64,000 bases of DNA, taken from Tetraselmis striata (Eukaryota; Chlorophyta; Chlorodendrophyceae; Chlorodendrales; Chlorodendraceae). The stretch's first letter is position 1; the number at the start of each line of letters is the position of its first letter. A model generated the notes under the pieces. The model had not been told where the DNA came from and did not search any database. It worked only from the letters and a program-made list of their open reading frames with translations. Below are positions 9,801-18,531 of the stretch, piece after piece. The position numbers and the translations under genes were made by a program. The stretch is from positions 1 to 64,000 of the forward strand of contig VCJN01000420.1 in the NCBI GenBank assembly GCA_006384855.1, read 5' to 3'.

Positions 9801-11972
9801 TCTCCAACACCCACTCCGTAACGACGCTGGTTATCACGCCGTAGTGCCATACTCCCCGGAACTTCTTGGCGATGACCTTCATGTAGAAGTCGCCGGGATC
9901 GCCTTCCCGTATCACGCCCTCATCGCGGGTTCCACGCCCGCCGGCGGCCACGCAGGCGCGTCGATGTCCATACCGTCTTCGCCAACGGGGTCCTCCCCCA
10001 CGCCCATCACATCGTCCACCTTCGAGCCGCCGTCGTCCGAGACCGGCGCCGGCGGGCCGTTTCCGACGGCTGCAGCTACTCCTGCTGCCGCCCCTGTTGT
10101 TGTTGCTGCTGCTGCTGCCGCCCCTGCTGCTGCTGCTGCCGCCCCTGCTGCTGCTGCTTGTGATAAGGCGGCCTTGCGGCGCAACTTAGCCGCACGCTTC
10201 AACGAGTGGCTACAGTTCGGGAATTTTAGGAAGTGCCGCTCTCGCGCCATCTTATCACATGTGCCCGTCACGTTGCCCCGGCAGTGCTTGCATGAGTACA
10301 CGCCATCCTTCGACACACTCGCTATCCATCCCTTTGCCGGGATGCCTGCTGCCGCGCGCGGGGGGCTGGGGGGGGGGGGGGGGGGTTGAGAGTTGGGGTG
10401 GATGTAACCCACCACCGGCAGGCAACACAGATGCGAGTGCGCGGCTGTCCGCGCTTGATTCAGCGGTGAGCGGCGGTGACCGTGAGGCGACCCCGTACTT
10501 CATGCGCGTGCTGGGGCGTTACACAATCATCAGCAGTTAGGGCGGCTGCATTAAAACGCGCACCTACGAACACCACCTACCGCCTACCACCTACCGTACC
10601 ACCTACATCCGCCCACACCTCCGCCCGTCGTGCCGCACATCGCCGCACACCGCGGGGTCAGCGATGTGCGGCGATGTGCAGTGAGTGCGTACATCCGTCT
10701 GTACTTAGCCCGAGTGCTCCGCGTCGGCGGGCGACACGCGAGCCCGCGTGCGCATATCAATTTGATGAAATTATGGAAACGAGAAATTCATATAGTACTT
10801 TACAGGTCGCGCGCGATAGTCGTCGCTACTGGGTATGAAATCCACGTCCCTCGTCCGTCCCGTATCGTCCCCGTATGTCGTCGTTCGTCACCAGTAGGGC
10901 ACATTTAGGTCACATCTGAATCTCACAGTGCTGGCGGTCCAGTGGCACTTGTCCCCAGTCGAGCGCGAGAGCTGGAAGAATCTGCTCGACGACTTGGATG
11001 AGATGCAAACTGCTCCTTCGGCAGCTTTCTCCGGGTTCTGGCCGCAACGGAAAAAGGAAGTTGACGACTTCTTGCGCGAGCACGGGCAGACCGCGCCTGC
11101 TGAGGCACGTCACACGATGGCTACCAACGCAGACCTCAACAATGCCGAAGCCGCTCGCGTTGAAGCCGAGGTTCGTGCTCAAGTGCTTCAAGATGACAGC
11201 GCCTTCCGGGGAGTTCACGCCGGCGCCAAGGAGAGGCTTCATGACAACACATCGCCCAGCGATGCAAAGGGCTCGAACCTCGTTGTCATCGACGTCTCCG
11301 ATGTGAGTCCCATTGTTTGTCATTTTTGTCCTTTACGGGACAAAACAATTTGGTTCTTCTACCTTGCTTGTTATTTTGTCCCAACTGGGACAAAAATGGC
11401 GTGGCGTCTCGCTCGGGACTAACATAGCTCGCGGTCTTGGTCATCGTTAGGTGCATGAGGAAGACAAGTGTCCTGAAACTCTTGGTGATTGGGAGTCGAG
11501 ATTCGTCATCGGGCTTGTGAAGTCGCGCGAGACTACCGAAGACACGTTGACCGTGGCCGTATACGAGCCCTTCCATGCCGATGCAAAGGGCAAACCCCTC
11601 ATGCCCCTATGGTTGTACGCGCAGACAAAAGGAGGGAAGAAGCCAGTTGACACAAGCTGGGAGAAGTGCCTGACGCTTCCTTGGAAGCTTGTTGAAGCCG
11701 TCCCCCTATCGTACGCGAAGGCCATCCACGACGCGTCGGGAAGTCGAGAGGTGTTCAACGAGGACGGCACCATGGTCAGAAAGAAGTGGTACGGTAAAAG
11801 CGTCCAAGTCGTGAAGACATATGCGCAAACTGGGTGGCAAATCAGCCAGCCACGAAACAACTGCGTCCACGTCATGTCAACCACCCCAGCGCAACGCAAG
11901 CCCGGCGGAGTCGTCAAGTTTAATGCAGCCACGAAGAAGGACTTGCTTGAGTTGGGGATGCTCAACGAATAA
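801..11972 (+). CDS. DUF7869-type transposon-associated protein, five exons, one in-frame TGA
   Basis: CDS join(801..1626, 2398..2942, 3022..3634, 10929..11302, 11451..11972), about 959 codons. All junctions are GT-AG and all phases agree. Exon 3 carries the family signature: QMDNTVRENKN near residue 473 followed by FLPVGHTHERVDQ, typical of DUF7869 proteins, which are abundant in animal and protist genomes and suspected to be transposon-derived; their biochemistry is unknown to me. Exon 1 has a Cys-rich start, and exon 2 has a CPIC zinc-knuckle-like pair and the conserved IDSMDSAKT segment. An in-frame TGA at 2718-2720 (codon 383) interrupts exon 2; skipping it by a 45-nt intron would delete the conserved IDSMD segment, so it is probably a real nonsense mutation. 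Intron 3 is a complete CACTA-like element. Start at 801 is a choice; 690 is also possible. Likely a decaying or domesticated mobile gene. Confidence 0.82.
1627..2397 (+). other. Intron 1 of the DUF7869-type gene
   Basis: Donor GTGAGG at 1627 and acceptor after a pyrimidine tract ending TTTGTAG at 2397. Phase 1: the leftover G joins AT to give Asp. Almost the whole intron is a 24-bp minisatellite. Reading straight through the array also gives a long repetitive open frame, because 24 is a multiple of three, but that frame shifts at about 1806 and ends before exon 2. Confidence 0.75.
1637..2290. repeat. 24-bp minisatellite inside intron 1
   Basis: About 26 imperfect copies of a 24-bp unit whose core is cgtttcgtcccgctgatgac, most regular from 1640 to 2030 and increasingly diverged towards 2290. 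Variants differ by cac/cgc and ttt/ttc alternation. The core ttttgtccca recurs in hairpins in the last intron and in the 3' flank of the same gene. Confidence 0.9.
3630..3652 (+). repeat. Left terminal inverted repeat carrying the splice donor
   Basis: Reads CACTGTGAGATTCAG from 3631 and pairs with the reverse complement of 10909-10931. The donor GTGAG starts five bases inside the element. A following TGA makes the unspliced reading end after about ten further residues. Confidence 0.9.
3855..3910. repeat. Short gtagtaccgg tandem repeat
   Basis: About four copies of the 10-mer gtagtaccgg, one variant with gtggtaccgg. Several other scattered ggtaccgg motifs occur in this window. Confidence 0.7.
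4338..4916 (-). CDS. Possible C-terminal exons of an unrecognised nuclear-type protein inside the CACTA-like element
   Basis: Two adjacent minus-strand open stretches. 4656-4916 ends with a basic segment (ARRFVRERRKAHLNAK). 4338-4634 has a Lys/Arg cluster (KKRKRPVKKRRGKK-like), then alternating Glu-Ala/Gln-Ala residues and a basic end (RARKNKNKQ). A GTAAGG donor-like site lies at about 4593. The composition suggests a nuclear protein tail with a low-complexity linker, but no domain is recognisable, and the linker comes from a (gcctcc)n-type repeat on the plus strand. Exon structure was not resolved; it may belong with the antisense stretch 8850-10415. Confidence 0.3.
5380..6540. repeat. Three tandem ~375-bp palindromic (foldback) units
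   Basis: Copies start about 5385, 5756 and 6131; the first two are essentially identical over 375 bp and the third has small deletions. Each unit is an imperfect palindrome. In copy 1 the arm at about 5530-5630 (contains gctgcatcggacgccg) pairs with the arm at about 5686-5785 (contains cggcgtccgatgcacc), with a loop of about 55 bp carrying tgtgaatattacgcg. This looks like a foldback or MITE-type element duplicated in tandem inside the CACTA-like element. Open frames across it merely follow the repeat. Confidence 0.85.
6541..7505. other. Interior of the CACTA-like element without a recognised gene
   Basis: Contains three G or C homopolymer runs (about 6627-6647, 6751-6767, 7208-7222) and GC-rich open stretches on both strands that show no recognisable motif. 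Nothing else was identified. Confidence 0.4.
7506..8135 (+). CDS. ORF with a piggyBac-type C-terminal Cys cluster (fragment)
   Basis: Open frame ending TGA at 8135, shown from the internal ATG at 7506. An Ala/Pro/Glu-rich low-complexity first half is followed by HMHYHMRVLAGRPSCVYCGQ, then C-C-C...LC...C....H spacing and a basic tail (RVRRVRRRT). The order H...R..C..C......C..C...LC.....C...H is that of the small zinc-binding domain at the C-terminus of piggyBac (DDE_Tnp_1_7) transposases. No DDE core is visible upstream in this frame, so it is a fragment or a separate Cys-cluster protein. It lies inside the CACTA-like element, on the sense strand of the host gene. Confidence 0.4.
   Translation: MAVPAPPMSRATSSHHPATTASATADGAVAGGDALPGDDDAPGAPRQEAEEAVVEATDGAEGVVEASEAALAPPAPQPPAGHADLLVAMLTGALRAVAGGGHMHYHMRVLAGRPSCVYCGQRTDWECCCDGTPALCGPKYPCMATHQRAVPCPTTATVRAEFRHVRDAFHDATRAAVCEASEKARAAGRVRRVRRRTAQELKESETCRQ
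8165..8478 (+). pseudogene. Duplicated Cys-cluster exon (two copies)
   Basis: 8165-8300 and 8358-8475 are near-identical apart from a short deletion after gcgtcacac in the second. In the frame starting at 8123 the first copy reads LCAYCWVTSKRCHT, then YCKRCDASLCSNRC, another C..C...C..C...LC..C zinc cluster of the piggyBac C-terminal kind. The deletion shifts the second copy out of frame. A C run (8318-8335) separates them. Confidence 0.5.
8484..8830. repeat. 30-bp GC-rich minisatellite, ~11.6 copies
   Basis: Unit gcgttggcgccgcgctgccc plus cggccgccgc, nearly perfect; copies differ almost only at the base pair separating gcgttgg from gccttgg. Because 30 is a multiple of three, both strands have long artificial open frames (AAAGAARRQG-like on the minus strand). 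Confidence 0.95.
8850..10415 (-). CDS. Antisense candidate gene with zinc-finger-like and Tudor-like segments (structure unresolved)
   Basis: Minus-strand open stretches read in order. About 10354-9960 has a Cys pair (YSCKHCRGNV) followed by RERHFLKFPNCSH, a BED-like C..C....H....C layout, and then an Ala run. About 9895-9731 (FRGVWHYGVITSVV, then WRAVFEDGDIVDLL) matches the style of Tudor-like/agenet modules and ends at a GTGAGT donor. About 9670-9300 includes RAFNTTRLAEAKQNTGCHGV and a hydrophobic stretch. About 9165-8860 includes MYKRLQGATWFVTRWG. It lies wholly within the CACTA-like element, so it may be the element's own protein, but no transposase core is recognised and not every junction keeps phase. 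A zinc finger plus Tudor-like module is a known layout in transposon proteins of protists. Confidence 0.35.
10080..10160. repeat. Trinucleotide (GCT/GCC) tract
   Basis: Alternating runs of gctgctgct and gccgccc. On the minus strand it encodes the polyalanine part of the antisense candidate. Confidence 0.8.
10416..10908. other. Right subterminal part of the CACTA-like element
   Basis: No supported gene. Contains repeated cacctacc motifs (10560-10620) and cgtcccgtatcgtcc-type repeats near the right end, which could be subterminal transposase-binding repeats; that is inference. Confidence 0.35.
10909..10931 (-). repeat. Right terminal inverted repeat carrying the splice acceptor
   Basis: Reads ctgaatctcacag then TG on the plus strand; the AG at 10927-10928 is the acceptor for exon 4. 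On the minus strand it is identical to the left end for 23 bases, so the same terminal sequence works as donor in one orientation and acceptor in the other. Confidence 0.9.
11303..11450 (+). other. Last intron of the DUF7869-type gene with two hairpins
   Basis: Donor GTGAGTCC at 11303, acceptor CATCGTTAG at 11450, phase 0. It holds two inverted repeats built on the same word, ttttgtcc...gggacaaaa, at about 11323-11346 and 11373-11396. A related hairpin (cttgtcccattttggacaaa) sits 3' of the gene near 12048-12068. Confidence 0.75.
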
Positions 11973-12359
11973 ACTATCAGCAACGTCTTGTGGCTAGCTA
12001 GCCGCGGGATGTAATAATCATAATAAATATTGATTTCATTGCCTCATCTTGTCCCATTTTGGACAAAATGCTCCAAAACCAACATTGGATATGCGTCGCG
12101 GCTGCCCTTCATGCTGTTGAATGCTGCACTGCACCCAAGGTCTACAAACCCAAGCTACATCACCAGTGAGTCTTAAGTACTGATAGTAAACCCGGGAACT
12201 AGGGTATAAACAAACCCTACGGTGCAAAATGAATTCCACGGTGCAAAATAGGTTAAATTACTGTTATATATTCGGACTCATAATATATTACGCGCGAGGG
12301 AGGCACAAAAACAGAGACAAACAGCTTCGTGAGGACCTCCGAAGACAAAAAAGAAACAA

Positions 12360-12417
<58 letters not shown>

Positions 12418-13883
12418 TTGCGCACGACACAGAACTGCTCGAAACGGCGACATGGCACATGACCGACACACAACGTACGCCCGAGACGAGTGACCGAATA
12501 CGCGGACCGGATAAAAGGACACAGAAAGCCGTAAGCTACATGCATAACAAAACACATACAGGTGGGCGGCGGTGCAGTTGACGCGACATGACTAATGCCG
12601 GTCAGAACGACGACATGCCGCAGTGGCATGGAACGCTGCTGCACGCGCCCGACCGCAGAAGACCACGCTCCACACATGTCCCAAACCACCAGCAGTGCCT
12701 GTCTTAACCAAGAAAGAAAAAACACAGGTAGCCAGAGTGCTGCCTATCCTGTCATGCTATGGCTGCGTAAGCATGCAGTGCATGTGTTGGCGGAGAGGGG
12801 TAAAACAAGGGAACGAGAAACATATTGTAAACGGGCGAACCACGCCCAGCTGCGGCGAACGCGTCTCTCCTCCACGACGAGCGCTTCAGAATCGTCTAGC
12901 ACCGCCTCATGTGCCTACTCCTGCATGTACGGCGGCGATTAGCGATTAGCCGCTCCTCCCGCTCCGGGACGCGCGCGAGTGTTGGGTGCGTGCGCGGAGG
13001 TAGAGAGCGGCAATCGCGCTTAAAGATTCTGTTGGGAACGGAATAGATATGGTCCACCGGCGAGCGCAACCCGACCAGCAGGTGCGTGTACGGTGCGACT
13101 GCCTTGTTCCGATAAGCCATATGATATACACCAATCAAAATTATGGAAAAAGCCAATGAACTCAGCACGAACACAACTTGGGTCATTATTTTGTCGAAGC
13201 ACATAATGCGTGCATATCACGATGACACTGCGCAAACCTACCGATATTTGATATTTAAATTTTAGTACATCCATCCGTTTCATCACACTAGCCAATCATA
13301 GAAGCATATATGCATCACATCACCGGCCTCGTACACCTCGCGTTACATCCCGCACACAATCATACTTAATGCCACATGCATTTTGCGCGTACAGCTACGA
13401 TTTAACCTTTTCTGATACGTGATAGAAACTACGCTTTATCATACGAAGATACGTCAGTGTCATAACATTTACCTTTTTGCTCCCTTTCGGTTTACGAGGG
13501 CACACGATACAAAACACTTTTGGGAAAAGTGCTCCACTCTGGCAAGCCTCGTACAACCGCACCGACATTCGTAACACACGATGTTTTTTTCGATGTACTT
13601 CAATATGACTATTCACGTGCTCCGGCAGCCTCGATATCAGCGTTCCAAAGAGTTTTTCCACAACGGTACCACTACACTACGATCATGTTCCAGTACTTGA
13701 TCAGTGTTTTAAAGTACCCGACACCAGCCCGTAGTAGTGCGCTCTGCGGGATAATGCGGGCCACTTTATTTAACTTTTTTACATGCATGCATGCCGGCAT
13801 GGTAGGCGGCTCGCGGCTCCACTAGAAGTCGAAGAGACGGATGGAAGTGACAAACGGCGCTCCAGCCCGTAGGTAAATGATAT
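11973..13883. other. Spacer downstream of the DUF7869-type gene
   Basis: No supported gene. Contains a (GA)n microsatellite at about 12362-12411. Small open frames on both strands (for example 13395-13661 minus, 88 codons) lack recognisable motifs. Confidence 0.45.
12362..12411. repeat. (GA)n microsatellite
   Basis: About 24 uninterrupted GA dinucleotides followed by cagacag. Confidence 0.95.
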
Positions 13884-14236
13884 GGTATATTTCGTCGACT
13901 TCGGAGCTGTGGTGACAGTGGCGGCGAAATAATGTTTTCGGAAGGGGCGGCACGGCCGCGCGCGTCGCGCGCTCTCCGCTTCACATGCGGTGTTACGCGT
14001 AATTTAACTAATTATGGTAACGCCTCCCGACAGCTGCTGCGACAGCTGAACCAGCTGTAGAAGCGTTGCCTTTCAACGGGCAAATAACAACCGCAGAAGT
14101 GACGGAAGAGGAAGATCAAGCGACACTAGGTCAGGGTGTGGTGGGCCGCGGGGGTCGTAGGAGCCTCGGCTATCCCACTACATATAAAGTTAGGAGGTCT
14201 GGAAGATTCGGCTCAGTTCCGGCTGTTTAATCGCTC
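13884..14236 (+). repeat. Split direct repeat A1
   Basis: Starts ggtatatttcgtcgacttcg and ends gctgtttaatcgctc; matched by A2. The gag-like ATG follows 68 bp after its end, so A1 probably contains the promoter. Confidence 0.85.
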
Positions 14237-14304
14237 AGACAGCGACAAGACTACCGTCTCGCCTTCCCTCGCTCTTGCACCACACACCACTACTCCACCT
14301 CATC

Positions 14305-15375
14305 ATGGCACCCAGCTTGAGTCGTCCAACTGAGGCTGAAGAGGACGCTCACCTCGGGACCCCAGCAGCGCTGGTGGCTGAGCTGCGTCGTGTGGGGAGG
14401 GACGGCCGCACAGCGACTGATTGGTTGCGTCGTTTGCTACGCGTTGCCGAAATGCATAAGGACATTTTCGTCGACAACACGGACGACGGTGGGAGAGAGC
14501 TGACCATGCTAGCCCGTCATCTTTCTGGCCGACAGCAGCTAATGGCGCTGAGCTCAGCGGACCAGACGCGCTACGCGACACTGTACGACAGTATGTTGGT
14601 GCGTATTTCGAGCAACGGCCTGCCGCCAGCAAGGTGCGGCGCACCAAAGAAGGATGGCAAGCGGTGCTCGCATACCCCGTCAGGTAACGGGCCGCACTGC
14701 GGCAACCACAAGGCCCACGGTCTACAAATTCTAGCGAAGGACAAGGATGGCTGGGCCCCTCACCGACCGGTTACGATTTGCTGCATCTGCGGCAAGACAC
14801 CGGGCGAGCATGTGGAGATTGACTTCCCCGAGGAGGTGGTGCGTTGCGAGTTTTGTGCCACGGGTGCTGTCAAGTCATGCACACAGATGCTCGAAGACTT
14901 CGCGCTCACGGACATGCAGTGCAAGAACGTATGCGCGGTGTGCTACGATACACGCTTAGAGTGGGGTCTCCTACTCGGATGTGAACTGAACGACGACAAC
15001 GAGCCAGTGGGACCGACGGTTGTGTTACGGCTACCGGTGCACGAGACTTTCTTCCGTGACCCGCAGCACATGCCGTCAGCTCCGGATGAACCGCCGACGT
15101 CCGCCAACAACCAACAACAGCCGCAGCAACAACAACGGCGGGCACCTTCAGCGAGAGAACCGTCTCTGGGCGTCAGGTCCTCAAAGAGAGAGCGAGCCGC
15201 CCTATCGGCGGTAATGGAACTGGTGCACGGGATCGCTACCCGGATGGAGGGCGTCGAGCAGAATTTGGCGGGCCTTAAGCGCTCCGCGCCCGTTCCGGCA
15301 CCGTACCCACCAATGAACGCCAATTTCGCTGGAGCCCCGTTACCTTACGGTCCCATGCGTCTGGCGCCCGGGTGA
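14305..15375 (+). CDS. Gag-like ORF of the first split-repeat element
   Basis: Single-exon ORF of 356 residues from ATG 14305 (an upstream in-frame ATG at 14275 is possible) to TGA 15375. A helical N-terminal third is followed by Cys/His pairs: RCGAPKKDGKRC, then CGNHK near residues 115-140, ICCICGKTP and CEFCATG near 155-190, and NVCAVCYDT near 210. A Gln/Pro-rich linker (QQQPQQQQRR) and a predicted short coiled coil (MELVHGIATRMEGVEQNL) end it. Position directly after the A1 repeat and several zinc-knuckle-like motifs fit the nucleic-acid-binding first ORF of DIRS/Ngaro elements. Family identity is inferred from position, not from a recognised domain. Confidence 0.6.
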   Translation: MAPSLSRPTEAEEDAHLGTPAALVAELRRVGRDGRTATDWLRRLLRVAEMHKDIFVDNTDDGGRELTMLARHLSGRQQLMALSSADQTRYATLYDSMLVRISSNGLPPARCGAPKKDGKRCSHTPSGNGPHCGNHKAHGLQILAKDKDGWAPHRPVTICCICGKTPGEHVEIDFPEEVVRCEFCATGAVKSCTQMLEDFALTDMQCKNVCAVCYDTRLEWGLLLGCELNDDNEPVGPTVVLRLPVHETFFRDPQHMPSAPDEPPTSANNQQQPQQQQRRAPSAREPSLGVRSSKRERAALSAVMELVHGIATRMEGVEQNLAGLKRSAPVPAPYPPMNANFAGAPLPYGPMRLAPG

Positions 15376-16240
15376 CGTACGTAACTGACATGAACCAAGC
15401 AGGTACTCCCGCTACTATCCAGCACCCGTCAGATGACCATAGTACCGCAAGCGAACCGCTAGCGGATTATTTAGAATTTATTGGAGCTAAATAAGGCCAA
15501 TACCGATCCGGTGGGCCGGCCCACTAGTCGCCAGGGCATTATTTGCATACCGGTTATCCGATGGAAATCGATTACACGGCGCGTGGCCAGGGCGAGAAAG
15601 GTCCGGTCTTTTTGGATCTGATGGGCTACTGTTATGTACTCTACACTGCTGTACTTTGTACTGCGGGAGCCGACGAAGGAGCGAAGAACTGGCGACTGAG
15701 GCGGACGAGGACGAGTACAAGCCAAGCAGCGAAGTACGAGTATGAGCATTGCGAGTGCGAGTACAAGTGAAGGCGAAGTACTGGTACGAGGACGACGAGG
15801 CGTCAGTACGCGCGACTACAAGGCGACTAGTAGTGCAGGACAGTATTACGAGTACCCACATGGGGTGCGAGTAACCTGTACTTACGCCTGCGTACCAGCA
15901 GGAGCGCGATTGTCGTACGCTATGGTGTCACCTGCTAGAGGATGATGATACCAAGCGTGAGATGGAGCGCTGCCTTAGTGGAGTGTTAGTAGTAGGTACT
16001 AGAGCCTACTAGAACCATCTAGAACGCTATAGCACTTGCTATAGCAATAGTAGAGAAATATAATAACCGATGTGCTGCGGACAGGCGAAGGTGCTAGGAA
16101 CCGTGTCTGTACTTAGTAGTATGTGACTAAAATAGCGACGGGCCGCGGATTAGAGGCTGTAACAGCTACAAACGTGCAAGGGTCACAAGCCACCGTCACC
16201 AACTCGAGACTTACTGGCGGAACCTGCTAGCGTATCACGC
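15376..16240. other. Body of the first split-repeat element without a recognised ORF
   Basis: No convincing coding sequence. From about 15700 to 15850 it has repeated gcgagtacgag/gaggacgag words, and 15990-16060 has ctagaaccatctagaac repeats. Confidence 0.4.
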
Positions 16241-16247
16241 TCGGCTG

Positions 16248-16660
16248 ATGAGCGTGCGCGACGTGGCGTGGTTCGACCCGTCTACACGGTTGGGTGCGCG
16301 GCGCCGTGAAGGAGTGGCGCAGGTCGTGGTTAGATTGAGATTGCTCTACGGCACCAAGCTGGCGCTCGAGGAGGGTCGTGCCCGACCGGGTCAGGAGCTG
16401 TCGTGGGACACGATTTTTCGCTATCTGTGCAACATGCACGATCATGATTTTCGCCATCAGGCGGACGCTACCTTCGGGCCGGAGGGCGTTTTTCTGCAGC
16501 ACGCAGTCATGCGCCAACTGCAGCGAGCTGTTCCATGCACATGTGGCGCCGCACTTCCACGACAGCCTACAGGAAGAGCTCAACCCCTTCGCACGGCGCA
16601 ACGTCAACGCGTTGTGGATCGAGCCGAGTGGCAGGCCGGGCCTAGCCGGTGGTATATAAT
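16248..16660 (+). pseudogene. Broken ORF, unknown product, in the first split-repeat element
   Basis: The frame from 16248 reads plausibly (LSWDTIFRYLCNMHDHDFRH) to about 16500. The neighbouring frame then continues equally plausibly (SCANCSELFHAHVAPHFHD) to the stop at 16657-16659. This looks like one coding sequence with a +1-type shift near 16490. No domain is recognised. Confidence 0.35.
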
Positions 16661-16679
16661 TACTAGCAGTCAGCATTCA

Positions 16680-17935
16680 GAGCCGCGTCGCGCAGCGCGC
16701 AACACACGCACTGACATAATCTCGTACCGGTGTACCGGGGCACGAGCGCGCTGCACGCACGGGCCCGCATGGACGAGTTTCACCGGTGAAATGTCTTCTT
16801 CACCGACGACGCCCCGTTGTACGCAGCGCGTACACGCCGGCGTGCTCCGCAGGACCTGCGAAGGGCTAGTTTGGGGGGGGCGCCTCGCCAACCACCGTGC
16901 GGTGGTGCTGACAGAGCTCGGTGGACGGTACATGCAGCTCCTCGATCTAGCTTTCCGGCGGCGACCTCGCCGGTGATGACGCTGCGTAAAACGCAGCTGC
17001 GTACACGCCGGCGTACACTTGGCTGATCCAGCGGGTGTTAAAACGGGCGCCGTTACCTACATTCCCTACATTCGCATCTGCGCTAATGTCGGAAAATTGT
17101 GAACAGTAGGCAAGAGGCTGTTGCTTATATTCCAGACGACATCGCATCATTACAATTCAAACCAGTGCAACTTCAGGAACAATACCTGAAAGTATTCCGG
17201 CCCCCGACGGGCGGCTTCTTGCTCACACCTCCATCTTCTCGGGGGTTAAGGCCAGCTACATTTTCTAGCAAGCCATCTGCCGGATTTCCAGTAGCATTTC
17301 AGCAAGCATATGTCCGGGCGTATCGCGACGCGGCAGCCCGCACCGGGAACTTGGCACGGGTTTCATGCCGGAAGTCGCACGCCACTTGGATGAGGAACGC
17401 ATACCATAGTCGGCGGTGGATCGCGAATGTGGACCCTTCAGCCAACAGAGAGGATGCGATGGAGGCGTATTTTCGCCGATCTGTGGCACACTCAGAATCT
17501 GCGGCTGAGTCGTAATATATACATAATTACAAGCCATCAGCGCTCAGGGCCGCGTCGCGCAGCGCGCAGCGCGCGACACGCGCACTAGATTAACCTCGTA
17601 CTGTCGTGCCATGCATGAGCGCGCTGCAGCATGAGCCTACACGGACGAGTTTCACCGGTGGAATATCCTTCCCCAGCACTGCTGACGCCCCGCTGTACGC
17701 AGCGTGTACACGCCGGCGTGCCCCGCATGACTTGCGAAGGGTTGGCTTTGGGACGCCCCGCCATCCACCATGCAACAGCATTGGTAGAGCTCGAGGGATG
17801 ATACATGGCGCCCCGCAAGCTAGCTTTCCGGCGGCCATCTCGCCGCTGATGACGCCACGTAAAACGCAGCTGCGTACACGTCGGCGTTCACTTCGCTGAT
17901 CCAGCGGTTGTTCAAACGGGCGCCGTTATCTACGG
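16680..17935. repeat. Internal ~370-bp duplication flanking an ORF
   Basis: About 16680-17040 and 17540-17935 share gccgcgtcgcgcagcgcgca, acgagtttcaccggtg, gtacacgccggcgtg, agctttccggcgg and ttaaaacgggcgccgtta-type words at about 80% identity, in direct orientation, with the ORF 17099-17515 between them. Confidence 0.7.
17099..17515 (+). CDS. Unknown ORF between the internal repeats
   Basis: About 138 codons ending TAA at 17515. It has a basic segment (RVSCRKSHATWMRNAYHSRR) and an acidic end. The RKS...WM spacing loosely recalls the C-terminal half of tyrosine recombinases, but no H-x-x-R box or nucleophilic Tyr can be assigned, so I do not call it one. Possibly the decayed 3' end of the element's recombinase. 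Confidence 0.3.
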   Translation: MNSRQEAVAYIPDDIASLQFKPVQLQEQYLKVFRPPTGGFLLTPPSSRGLRPATFSSKPSAGFPVAFQQAYVRAYRDAAARTGNLARVSCRKSHATWMRNAYHSRRWIANVDPSANREDAMEAYFRRSVAHSESAAES

Positions 17936-17971
17936 CGTAACCTAAATAAAAGTCTGTGAGTGGAGTCTGTT

Positions 17972-18142
17972 GGGAGTCAGGTCTAAGGTATTGGCTGCTC
18001 TTCGATAGCAGCGAATATCGATGAAGCTAAAGCCGGCACCTCAGACTGGCTAAAACTACTGTGCGGCAGGGGCCACTTCGAGCAAACATTGTAATGTACA
18101 GTGTTTACATCTCGATTGAGTGTGGCCCAGCCCTTCCAAAAA
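17972..18142 (+). repeat. Split direct repeat B1
   Basis: Starts ggagtcaggtctaaggtatt and ends cttccaaaaa; about 93% identical to B2. Directly joined to A2. Confidence 0.85.
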
Positions 18143-18492
18143 GGTATATTTCGTCGACTTCGGAGTTGTGGTGACAGTGGCGGCGAAATAATGTTTTTGG
18201 AAGGGGCGGCACGGCCGCCCGCGTCGCGCACTCTCCGCTTCACAGGCGGCGTTACGCGTAATTTAACTAATTATGGTAACGCCTCCCGACAGCTGCTGCG
18301 ACAGCTGAACCAGCTGCAGAAGCGTTGCCTTTCAACGGGCAAACAACCGCAGAAGTGACGGAAGAGGAAGATCAAGCGACACTAGGTCAGGGTGTAGTGG
18401 GCCGCGGGGGTCGTAGGAGCCTCGGCTATCCCACTACAAATAAAGTTAGAAGGTGTGGAAGATCCGGCTCAGTTCCGGCTGTTTAATCGCTC
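18143..18492 (+). repeat. Split direct repeat A2
   Basis: Copy of A1, with a few substitutions and a 3-bp deletion (caaataacaacc versus caaacaacc). Confidence 0.85.
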
Positions 18493-18531
18493 CCGCCCAC
18501 CTCGCCCTACGCGAATAAAGCCAGAGGAGTA

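Larger units (their letters stand above)
3631..10930. mobile_element. CACTA-like (EnSpm/CMC) DNA transposon, 7.3 kb, forming an intron
   Basis: The element begins CACTGTGAG at 3631 and ends CTCACAGTG at 10930. The ends are perfect inverted repeats for at least 22 bp, with a further short match (ggtgacgaa) inside. It is flanked by the 3-bp direct repeat CTG (3628-3630 and 10931-10933), the target duplication length of CACTA elements. The GT at 3635-3636 and the AG at 10927-10928, both inside the terminal repeats, act as donor and acceptor: exon 3 and exon 4 join in frame across it and add only three residues (His-Leu-Leu). The interior holds antisense ORFs with a zinc-finger-like and a Tudor-like segment, a plus-strand Cys-cluster ORF, tandem palindromic units and a 30-bp minisatellite. 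I did not recognise a CACTA transposase domain. Confidence 0.85.

Noticed and set aside
10910..11323. Minus-strand ORF ending in the same residues (HCEIQM) as the frame at 3651
   Set aside because: The shared ending is the inverted terminal repeat of the CACTA-like element read in the same orientation at both ends; not a gene.
13395..13661. 88-codon basic minus-strand ORF
   Set aside because: No motif and no supporting context in an AT-rich spacer.
16248..17515. Tyrosine recombinase in the first split-repeat element
   Set aside because: RKSHATWM loosely resembles a recombinase box, but no H-x-x-R pair or Tyr context could be assigned.
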